The position numbers and the translations under genes are program-made. Under the pieces are notes generated by a model. The model was not told the DNA's origin. It ran no database searches and worked only from the letters and a program-made list of their open reading frames with translations. 9,196 nt of DNA from Chloroflexota bacterium (lineage in GTDB: Bacteria > Chloroflexota > Anaerolineae > Thermoflexales > Thermoflexaceae). The stretch lies in the NCBI GenBank assembly GCA_030550075.1, contig JAUQQB010000084.1, forward strand, positions 1-9,196, in the 5' to 3' direction. Positions within the stretch are counted from its first letter, which is position 1, and the number at the start of each line of letters is the position of its first letter. This document shows positions 4,327-9,196 of this stretch, piece by piece.

Positions 4327-5098
4327 TCAGCCAGGTTTTATAGCGCCATGTGGTTCCGACCACGAAATGCAGATCCTTCCGCGCCAGCTCTTCAAGCTTC
4401 TGGCGCGTTTTGGCCTCGGCTTCTCGTTCGCCGGATTGCTGGCGGATCTTCCGATACAGCTCCTGAATTTCCCAGTCGATGCACATCTGCTCATGCCATT
4501 TGCATCCCTTATAGTCGCAGCGGTACCGGTATCCAATCCACGGCAGGGTGGGATCGGGCCGCAGCGAGCGACTCAACTGCTCCAGCTCCGACACCATATC
4601 CGGAAGCAACAGCTGAATATAACTCATAAAGCCCAGCTCGTCCGGATCATGAATGCGATCGCGGGGCTGAATCAGAGGCTCGCAGTCCAGAGGCCGGATG
4701 ATCCCCAGGCTCCTCGGGATTTTATCGTGCACCAGAGAACCGTCATCTAAATGCCGCCGAACAACCTCCATGCGCCGGCTCCACCACGGATCTCCCCTCT
4801 CAATTTCAATACGGTCCACGATTCGAATCTGCTCCGGTTCGAGGATGCGGCGGCTTTCGGGACGGCTGTCGTGATTCGCGGGGACTGTGCGAACTTCTAT
4901 TACATCCCACTTGCTGAACCTTAAGGGATTTTTCCCGAAGAAAAGCGCCCATGGGACGGGGTAAAGCCGACGCCACTCCTCTCCATGGCTCAAGCTCAGC
5001 CCGGCCACGCAGACCAGGCTGCCGTATTTCTGACTGAATTCGGGATAGGTTTTGGCCAGGACCAGCACCCGCTCCGTTTCGAATCCGGTGCCATTCAT
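4265..5098 (-). CDS. Conserved 277-aa protein resembling the dual-OB (DuOB) family
   Basis: Last gene of the six-gene operon. It resembles a widespread uncharacterised family that I associate with the name 'dual OB domain-containing protein'; this is from memory and moderate at best. Visible features are an N-terminal VLVLAKTYPE and CVAG motif, then EWRRLYPVPW (41-50) and the KWDVIEVR strand with HDSRPES (64-82). Next come SLGIIRP (130-136) and a putative metal motif C194-x4-C199-x2-H202 followed by C206-IDWEIQELYR. The C-terminus is a helical stretch, then DLHFVVGTTWRYKTWLIIGLIYP (242-264). Two beta-rich halves would fit nucleic-acid-binding OB folds. The start at 5098 has AGGAGG 6 nt upstream. 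It lies 17 bp after the ParB-DUF488 gene, so the two are probably co-translated partners. The biochemical role is unknown. Confidence 0.6.
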   Translation of the reverse strand: MNGTGFETERVLVLAKTYPEFSQKYGSLVCVAGLSLSHGEEWRRLYPVPWALFFGKNPLRFSKWDVIEVRTVPANHDSRPESRRILEPEQIRIVDRIEIERGDPWWSRRMEVVRRHLDDGSLVHDKIPRSLGIIRPLDCEPLIQPRDRIHDPDELGFMSYIQLLLPDMVSELEQLSRSLRPDPTLPWIGYRYRCDYKGCKWHEQMCIDWEIQELYRKIRQQSGEREAEAKTRQKLEELARKDLHFVVGTTWRYKTWLIIGLIYPASKGSGEPPRPER

Positions 5099-5115
5099 AA
5101 GCTTCCTCCTGGCGT

Positions 5116-6549
5116 TTAGATGTTATAGGCCTTCAATCCTTTCCGGACGAGGGCCTCAGCAATCCGATGGCGGTGACAGGCGGTGGGATCGCGCTCCACG
5201 CACAGGAAGGCGATAGGCCATTGCTCGGCCCGAATGGATTCCCACCGCTCCTCCAGGACCGGAAGCACCTCCCGGTCATACCATTCCCACAAGGATTCCA
5301 GAGAGCCCTGCTGGGCCGCCTCCTCTCGTTGATCCCGCGGGATCCCCAGCTCTGGAAGATGCCGATAGGCGATTCCGGCTTTCCGCAGACCCTGGGCCAG
5401 GTTCTCCTTGCTGAACTCCGGCCGATAGGGGCTGATCGGATGACTGCGCACGTCGATCACGGTCCGCACGCCGAATCGCTGCAGGGCCATAAGCAGCGCT
5501 TCCCAGGATCGGCCTTCATACCCGATGAGGAAGAAATCCGCCCGGACGCCCAGGCCGCGCTCCAGATTCCAGGCCATCCAGTTGATGAACTGGACATGCT
5601 CCGGCGCCCGCGGCAACTCCACAGGCCGGAAAGCGGAAACCTCCGGCTTCCCGGCGGGAGGCGGCGCGGCGGATGGGGCCTCACGGATTAAAGGCTCGGG
5701 AGAGCCCGCCAGGAGCTCGTGGATTACATCTCCGGGCTCCTTGCCGGTCTGCCTGGCGATCTCCTCCAGTCTGCGAGCCGTGTCGGCGGGTAGGGAGAGC
5801 TCCCGCTCCACACGGGCAAAGGCCATGGCGCGGATTTCGGAAAGCGGCTTGTCCGGATACATCTTGACGTAGTCCAGCAGCCGGGTGGCCTCCTCGCGGG
5901 AAAGCGGGGCGATTTCCCGAGCCAGCTCTTCATACTTGCGCTCCCGCTCGTTGGGCGGCAGGCGATCTCGAATGGCCATCATCACCTGGCCAAGCAGAAC
6001 AGCGTGACCGTAGGGAAGGCTTTCCCTGCGCTGGCGCTCCTCATTCGGACGGCCATGCGCAGCGGCCACCTCGATTCCGGATCGCCTGAGGCTCCGCACG
6101 GCTTCATAAGCCGCGTAGTCGTCAGCGATCCGCTGAGATCGAACCCCCAGGGCTCGGGCGATGGCAGCATAAGAGCTGTAGGCGCTCGGATTCATTTCCT
6201 TCAGACGCTCGTAAACGCGAATGCGCTCCTCGAGGTCAAGATCCCCTCGCTGCAGGTTCTCGGTGGCGGAGATGATCAGGGCCTCTTCATCCGACAGCTC
6301 ACGGATCACCACCGGCACTTTGCGAAGGCCTGCCCGTCGGGCCGCCTCCAGCCGACGGCTTCCGGCGATCACCTCGAACCCTTTTCCGCGGGGAGCCGGG
6401 CGAACCAGTAGCGGCTCCAGAATTCCGTTCCGGCGAACGGACTCCACCAGCTCTGTCAGGTCCCCGGGATGGCGCCGCGCGTTCAGCGGGCTGGGCTTCA
6501 GACGAGCAAGCTCCAGCTCAGCATAGCGGATCGAGGCGATTTTCTTCAT
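5116..6549 (-). CDS. ParB N-terminal domain fused to a C-terminal DUF488 domain
   Basis: A 477-aa protein. Residues 10-115 form a ParB/Spo0J-type domain: LKPSPLNARR, EVIAGSRRLEAARRAG (59-74, nucleotide-binding box) and ATENLQRGDLDLEE (95-108, the second conserved ParB box). Residues 120-260 hold helical DNA-binding segments (YAAIARALGVRSQRIADDY is helix-turn-helix-like). About 285-315 is a Pro/Ala linker. Residues 338-477 match DUF488: FFLIGYEGRSWEALL, VIDVRSHPISPYRPEFSKENL (364-384) and FLCVERDPTACHRHRIAEAL (448-467). True ParB proteins bind CTP and slide from parS; DUF488 has no settled function that I know of. The start at 6549 has GGAGG 5 nt upstream and an ATGA overlap with the preceding gene. 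No ParA neighbour is present, so plasmid partition in the usual form is doubtful; a regulatory or defence role is possible. Confidence 0.88.
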   Translation of the reverse strand: MKKIASIRYAELELARLKPSPLNARRHPGDLTELVESVRRNGILEPLLVRPAPRGKGFEVIAGSRRLEAARRAGLRKVPVVIRELSDEEALIISATENLQRGDLDLEERIRVYERLKEMNPSAYSSYAAIARALGVRSQRIADDYAAYEAVRSLRRSGIEVAAAHGRPNEERQRRESLPYGHAVLLGQVMMAIRDRLPPNERERKYEELAREIAPLSREEATRLLDYVKMYPDKPLSEIRAMAFARVERELSLPADTARRLEEIARQTGKEPGDVIHELLAGSPEPLIREAPSAAPPPAGKPEVSAFRPVELPRAPEHVQFINWMAWNLERGLGVRADFFLIGYEGRSWEALLMALQRFGVRTVIDVRSHPISPYRPEFSKENLAQGLRKAGIAYRHLPELGIPRDQREEAAQQGSLESLWEWYDREVLPVLEERWESIRAEQWPIAFLCVERDPTACHRHRIAEALVRKGLKAYNI

Positions 6550-6761
6550 GGCAGCCTCCATCGGATGCCCCTGGTGGTCTTCTCCCGGATCAGGCCCAGA
6601 TCCTGCTCGAGACGACGGACCCATCGATTGTTGGGAAACTTCTGGGGCAGGGCGGCCCGCTTCCGGATCTCTTTCCATTCCAGTGGCTCGCCGGCCGCCC
6701 GCAAGGTTTCCTCGACGCGGGATCGGAATTCCTCGTAGGACATCAGGGGAGATCGAGCCAT
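6546..6761 (-). CDS. Small winged-helix-like protein (71 aa)
   Basis: The sequence MSYEEFRSRVEETLRAAGEPLEWKEIRKRAALPQK reads as helix, turn, short strand and helix-turn-helix. RWVRRLEQDLGLIREKTTRGIRWRL follows as a recognition helix and beta wing. This is a compact winged helix of minimal length. I recall similar small proteins beside mobile-element genes but no assigned name. The ATG at 6761 follows GGGAGG by 5 nt; an internal Met at residue 7 is a possible alternative. The stop overlaps the ParB-DUF488 start as ATGA, indicating tight co-translation. It may be a DNA-binding accessory of the ParB-like protein. Confidence 0.7.
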   Translation of the reverse strand: MARSPLMSYEEFRSRVEETLRAAGEPLEWKEIRKRAALPQKFPNNRWVRRLEQDLGLIREKTTRGIRWRLP

Positions 6762-6778
6762 CTCGTCCTCCCTGTCGG

Positions 6779-7000
6779 TTATTTGAGGCGATCCTTCGCG
6801 AGATCAATAGCGGCCTGGCAGCATGCCCGGATATACAGCTCCGATCCGCTGCCGGAGACCTCCACCGGCCTGTGGTGCTGAGGACACTGCAGGCCCGCGA
6901 GCTTCTTCCGGATATGTTCCTGAGCTTTGCGAAGAACGACTTCCCGCAGCTCCTCCGCGAACCTCTCAGGGGTCACGTTCCATTGAATGCGCACCCTCAT
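6779..7000 (-). CDS. Small Cys/His protein (73 aa) with a C-terminal CC motif
   Basis: The N-terminal half (VTPERFAEELREVVLRKAQEHIRKKL, residues 9-34) is a long amphipathic helix. The second half has LQCPQHH (C39, H42, H43), a strand-like segment, and YIRACCQAAIDLAK (C60, C61). The order C-x2-H ... CC followed by a helix recurs in small mobile-element proteins I have seen and suggests a bound zinc. I cannot name it. GGGAGGAG lies 7 nt before the ATG at 7000, and the start overlaps the ImmA stop as ATGA. The function is unknown; the position suggests an accessory of the same operon. Confidence 0.62.
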   Translation of the reverse strand: MRVRIQWNVTPERFAEELREVVLRKAQEHIRKKLAGLQCPQHHRPVEVSGSGSELYIRACCQAAIDLAKDRLK

Positions 7001-7611
7001 CGCTTAGCTCCTCCCGGAGAGATCAGGCCAAGCCTCCTTAAATGGCTGATGCGAACCCGTGCCGCCGAGTAAGAAACATTGAACGTCACGGCCAGACGCC
7101 AGGGGTCGGGGCCATGCTGCCGGATGAGGTCCAGGACGACAGGGAGCGGCATCAGGATCGCCTCGGCGATGCGGTTTGCCTGCCATTCCGGATCAGTGTA
7201 AGGAGGCAGCTCGTGACGGCGGTACAAGGTGATGTGCCTTCCATCCACCCACTCACGCTGCAGATGTTGCAGAAAGGGTCGGTGCAGGATCCCATGGACG
7301 GCCTCATGAACGGCCGTAAAGCGGGCGCGAGGATGCCCCTTATACAAAGCCTCGTAGGTCGAGGCGGAAATGCAGATCGTGCCGTCCGGATAGGTGATCC
7401 CTTCAATCCATGGCGGCAAATCCGCCGGTCCGGTCCTCAGCCGATAGCGCTCAAAAAGATAAAACTCGAAGAAATCCTCCACCGGAAAGGGGATCGGGCG
7501 GACCAGAAGATCCGCCCGATAATCGCGGACAATCCGAAGGCCGAGCCTCTCCGCTTGAAGATGGCCGATCCCCGGAACTCGAGGGACATGTAATCCCGCT
7601 ACTGCCTCCAT
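6997..7611 (-). CDS. ImmA/IrrE-family metallopeptidase
   Basis: A 204-aa protein with the zinc-protease signature FTAVHEAVHGILH (H102, E103, H106) and a downstream EWQANRIAEAILMP (E142 the likely third ligand). This is the arrangement of ImmA/IrrE enzymes. These cleave or inactivate an Xre-type repressor when stress or quorum signals arrive, as in ICEBs1 and Deinococcus. Residues 166-195 (DPWRLAVTFNVSYSAARVRISHLRRLGLI) form the C-terminal helix-turn-helix-like part often seen in the family. The gene starts 4 bp after the Xre gene ends, with purine-rich GGAGGAGG and GAGG upstream. Adjacent Xre plus ImmA strongly suggests a repressor/antirepressor switch controlling this operon. The Xre substrate is inferred from context. 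Confidence 0.92.
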   Translation of the reverse strand: MEAVAGLHVPRVPGIGHLQAERLGLRIVRDYRADLLVRPIPFPVEDFFEFYLFERYRLRTGPADLPPWIEGITYPDGTICISASTYEALYKGHPRARFTAVHEAVHGILHRPFLQHLQREWVDGRHITLYRRHELPPYTDPEWQANRIAEAILMPLPVVLDLIRQHGPDPWRLAVTFNVSYSAARVRISHLRRLGLISPGGAKR

Positions 7612-7615
7612 GTCC

Positions 7616-7966
7616 TCAATCCTCCTCCGATTGTTGTTCGAGAAGCGCAGTGATCGTTTTCAGCGTCTCCTCGCTCAAGTGTTCCCAGCGCCGGGCAAGG
7701 GCCAGAGCCGCTTCGGTCCGAACAAAGTTCTGATTCAGCGGCAGCTCCAGCACATCCCGTTCCTGCAGGGCGGCTCGCAGCAGGGGCTCCGGATCGGTCT
7801 CCAGGGCCTGAGCAATCTTCAGGATCAGTTGAATAGAAGGCGGTTTGCGAAGGCCGCGCTCTATGTCGCTCAGGTAAGCGGCCGAAAGCTTCACCTTTTG
7901 GGACAGCTCCCGTAGACTGATCCGCTTCGAAACCCGAATCTCTTGCAAAAGCTCTCCGAAGCGCAT
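7616..7966 (-). CDS. Xre-family helix-turn-helix transcriptional regulator
   Basis: A 116-aa protein. Residues 3-62 are a textbook HTH_3/Cro-C1 domain: FGELLQEIRVSKRISLRELSQ, then VKLSAAYLSDIERGLRKPPS and LILKIAQALETDP. The C-terminal half (65-116) is helical and may be the dimerisation or ImmA-sensitive part. The ATG at 7966 is chosen because GGAGGG lies 5 nt upstream. A longer reading from 8035 would start inside the -35 box and is rejected. It is the first gene of the six-gene operon and probably represses its own promoter at the TTGTAA/TTACAA repeat. The ImmA-type protease encoded next would relieve repression. Confidence 0.93.
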   Translation of the reverse strand: MRFGELLQEIRVSKRISLRELSQKVKLSAAYLSDIERGLRKPPSIQLILKIAQALETDPEPLLRAALQERDVLELPLNQNFVRTEAALALARRWEHLSEETLKTITALLEQQSEED

Positions 7967-7987
7967 GAGAGCCCTCCACCCGTCCGT

Positions 7988-8015
7988 TTGTAATCTGTCT
8001 GCATATAGTTTACAA
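7988..8015. promoter_or_regulatory. Inverted-repeat operator over the xre -10 region
   Basis: TTGTAA (7988-7993) and TTACAA (8010-8015) form 6-bp arms 16 bp apart. The right arm overlaps the -10 hexamer and the left arm lies downstream of the transcription start. Spacing of about two helical turns suits a dimeric Xre repressor. The binding protein is inferred. Confidence 0.6.
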
Positions 8016-8035
8016 CAGGCGACGGGAGCGGTCAA
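8007..8035 (-). promoter_or_regulatory. Promoter of the xre-immA-parB/DUF488 operon
   Basis: On the minus strand, -35 TTGACC (8030-8035, 5 of 6) and -10 TAAACT (8007-8012, 4 of 6) are separated by 17 bp. The start is expected near 8000, giving a short leader of about 34 nt before the ATG at 7966. All six genes down to 4265 follow with gaps of no more than 17 bp or overlaps, and no internal terminator is visible. Confidence 0.72.
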
Positions 8036-8164
8036 ATTCTTGCCATCCGGAAATCCCTGGAACAGCCTGCTTTCTGCAGAGAAGATCTGAGGGGATCTAT
8101 AGGATGCGACTCAGCTGAATTGCAGAACCATACACGAGGGTTTCTCCGCCGCCGCCGATCCCTC
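8036..8164. other. Short intergenic region downstream of the XerC/D-like gene
   Basis: There is no gene in these 129 bases. Only a weak inverted repeat AGATC/GATCT around 8084-8098 is visible, with no T-run. No convincing terminator separates the Xer-like gene from the xre promoter, so readthrough into the operon is possible. Confidence 0.4.
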
Positions 8165-9040
8165 TCACCCCAATCGCTCCACCGCCGCCTCGAGATCTTT
8201 CTCCGACGGCCGCGTGTAGCGGGCAGTAGTATTTAGGGATTCGTGACCCAGAAGCTCCGCCACCGTGACGAGATCCGCCCCCGCCTCGCGGAGAAGGCGG
8301 GTCGCGAAGGTGTGGCGGAGCACGTGGGGATGCACATCCTCCAGCCCCGCCCTGCGGGCGTATTGCGCCACGATGCGCCAGACCCCGGAAGGGGTGAGCG
8401 GCCCCCGCCTTCCGATGAAAAGGCGATCGTCGGAAGTTGCCGGCCGCGCCGAGAGCCACTCCCGCAATGCCTCCCGGGCTTCCGCATTCAAAGGCACCTC
8501 CCGCACCTTCTCCCCTTTCCCGCGCACGATGAGCTTGCCCTTCCGCTCCGAGAGGACCACATCCCCCAGCCGCAGCGCGCACAGCTCCGATGCCCGGAGG
8601 CCGGTGTGGGCCAGGAGCAGAATCACTGCCCGGTGGAGCGGGTTCGGAGAACGTCGGGCTTCTCGAAGCAGACGACGCAGCTCCGCTTCAGAAAGGGCTT
8701 TGGGAGCGGGACGAGCCTGCCGGACGCCATTCAGGCGCGCGGCGGGGTTCGTCGGCAGAATGCCCTGCGCGACCAGGAAGGCGAAGAAGGAGCGGATCGC
8801 CGCCAGGCGGCGGTTGACGGTGGAGGGGGCGGCGCGGCGGACGGCGAGCAGATGCTGGCGGTAATCGCGGAGATCCTCGGGGAGGACGGCCTTTGGATCG
8901 AAGGCCTCTCCGTAGCGGCCCTCGATCCAGGCGATGAAATCCTGGAGATCTTTCCGATAGCCCTGGATGGTGCGCGGGCTTCTTCCGGCCCGCGCCAGAT
9001 CCTCCAGGAAGGCCTCCACCAGGGGGTGAATGCCGGTCAT
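8165..9040 (-). CDS. Tyrosine recombinase, XerC/XerD-like, with full R-K-H-R-H-Y set
   Basis: A 291-aa recombinase. The N-terminal SAM-like domain (4-105) has SPRTIQGYRKDLQDFIAWI and STVNRRLAAIRSFFAFLV. The catalytic domain carries R149 (TGLRASEL), K175 (VRGKGEKVREVPL), H239 and R242 (HPHVLRHTFATRLL), H266 (ELLGHESLNTTARY) and nucleophile Y275. All six residues are intact, and length and layout match XerC/D or XerA-type integrases. The ATG at 9040 has GGAGGG 8 nt upstream. A longer reading from 9136 would begin inside the -35 box and is rejected. It has its own strong promoter and a leader hairpin. It could be a mobile-element integrase acting at the repeats upstream, or a chromosomal-type Xer captured by the element. 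Confidence 0.93.
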   Translation of the reverse strand: MTGIHPLVEAFLEDLARAGRSPRTIQGYRKDLQDFIAWIEGRYGEAFDPKAVLPEDLRDYRQHLLAVRRAAPSTVNRRLAAIRSFFAFLVAQGILPTNPAARLNGVRQARPAPKALSEAELRRLLREARRSPNPLHRAVILLLAHTGLRASELCALRLGDVVLSERKGKLIVRGKGEKVREVPLNAEAREALREWLSARPATSDDRLFIGRRGPLTPSGVWRIVAQYARRAGLEDVHPHVLRHTFATRLLREAGADLVTVAELLGHESLNTTARYTRPSEKDLEAAVERLG

Positions 9041-9072
9041 TTGTGGGACCCTCCGAACATTATCTTGCGAAA

Positions 9073-9098
9073 GTTTCCGGGGATAAGGCCCCGGAAAC
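9073..9098. promoter_or_regulatory. 10-bp perfect palindrome in the leader of the XerC/D-like gene
   Basis: Arms GTTTCCGGGG (9073-9082) and CCCCGGAAAC (9089-9098) enclose a 6-nt centre. It lies just downstream of the predicted transcription start and upstream of the ribosome binding site. An operator or an mRNA hairpin is possible. Confidence 0.6.
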
Positions 9099-9107
9099 CC
9101 TGCCTGG

Positions 9108-9136
9108 AGCATAGGGGCAAAGGGGGTTTTTGTCAA
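9108..9136 (-). promoter_or_regulatory. Sigma-70 promoter of the XerC/D-like gene
   Basis: Minus-strand -35 TTGACA (9131-9136, perfect) and -10 TATGCT (9108-9113) lie 17 bp apart. The start is near 9101, giving a leader of about 60 nt with the palindrome at 9073-9098. Confidence 0.8.
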
Positions 9137-9196
9137 GTCAAGGGGCCTTGGATTGCGAAATTATCTTGCGATCCTCCCGGGCCGCTACCCCAGCAG

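Larger units (their letters stand above)
9059..9171. repeat. Repeats flanking the XerC/D-like promoter (ATTATCTTGCGA twice, TTGCGA three times)
   Basis: An exact 12-bp direct repeat, ATTATCTTGCGA, occurs at 9059-9070 and 9160-9171, with a further TTGCGA at 9153-9158. The last two copies sit 13 bp apart. Direct repeats of this size next to a tyrosine recombinase can be arm-type binding sites, a recombination core or regulator sites. Confidence 0.6.

Noticed and set aside
3617..4750. Plus-strand open frame of 377 codons
   Set aside because: It reads through the palindromic control region, the ribbon-helix-helix-like gene in another frame and the antisense of the 277-aa gene; no domain or start signal.
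7042..7593. Plus-strand frame of 183 codons opposite immA
   Set aside because: Antisense to the HEAVH metalloprotease, with no domain and no upstream signals.
8097..8582. Minus-strand Gly-rich frame inside the XerC/D-like gene
   Set aside because: It overlaps the catalytic domain of the recombinase in another frame and has repetitive Gly/Ala composition.
1..9196. CRISPR array
   Set aside because: No regularly spaced direct repeats with unique spacers were found on either strand; repeats seen are pairs or palindromes.

Overview
This window looks like accessory DNA from a GC-rich bacterium. Three strong sigma-70-type promoters have 17-bp spacers, purine-rich ribosome binding sites are common, and ATGA overlaps tie genes into operons. 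The Arg/Glu/Ala/Pro-rich, Lys-poor proteins recall GC-rich thermophiles such as Thermoflexus-like Chloroflexota, but that placement is a guess. Nearly every gene lies on the minus strand; the exception is a small gene at 4036-4326. There is no rRNA, no intact tRNA, no CRISPR array and no central metabolism. Two tyrosine recombinases, a tRNA fragment, an ImmA/Xre pair and a ParB-type protein mark it as mobile-element DNA.

Left part (1-1800): a four-gene minus-strand operon (1631 to 166) is driven by a perfect-consensus promoter (TTGACA, 17 bp, TATAAT). The -35 box sits between the arms of a 34-bp inverted-repeat operator. The order is an unknown 146-aa protein, an unknown 160-aa protein, a 60-aa two-CxxC zinc protein, and a 118-aa DUF1874 / STIV-B116-like protein. 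The last matches the viral ring nuclease family AcrIII-1, which degrades the cyclic tetra-adenylate signal of type III CRISPR systems. The operon leader and the region after the last gene are both packed with strong hairpins.

Junction (1800-3320): a bidirectional terminator, a tandem helix-turn-helix protein, a second hairpin terminator, then the 3' 42 nt of a CAT-anticodon tRNA (2348-2389). The stop codon of a Cre-like (R-K-H-R-W-Y) tyrosine integrase lies inside the anticodon loop of that fragment. This is an attachment site, either attR or an unintegrated attP.

Middle (3320-4330): a CoiA-type zinc motif gene apparently broken by a frame change, a 69-aa protein, and an AT-rich locus with two 17-bp palindromic sites nested in a perfect 57-bp inverted repeat. 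A ribbon-helix-helix-like gene follows on the plus strand.

Right part (4265-9196): a six-gene minus-strand operon starts at a promoter/operator near 8007-8035. The order is an Xre repressor, an ImmA/IrrE metalloprotease, a 73-aa Cys/His protein, a 71-aa winged-helix-like protein, a ParB-DUF488 fusion, and a 277-aa conserved protein resembling the dual-OB family. Upstream of it a complete XerC/D-like recombinase (8165-9040) has its own promoter, a palindrome and repeated TTGCGA motifs. The likely logic is that Xre/ImmA senses stress and derepresses the ParB-DUF488 module. The recombinases integrate and excise the element, and the left operon may shield it from type III CRISPR immunity.
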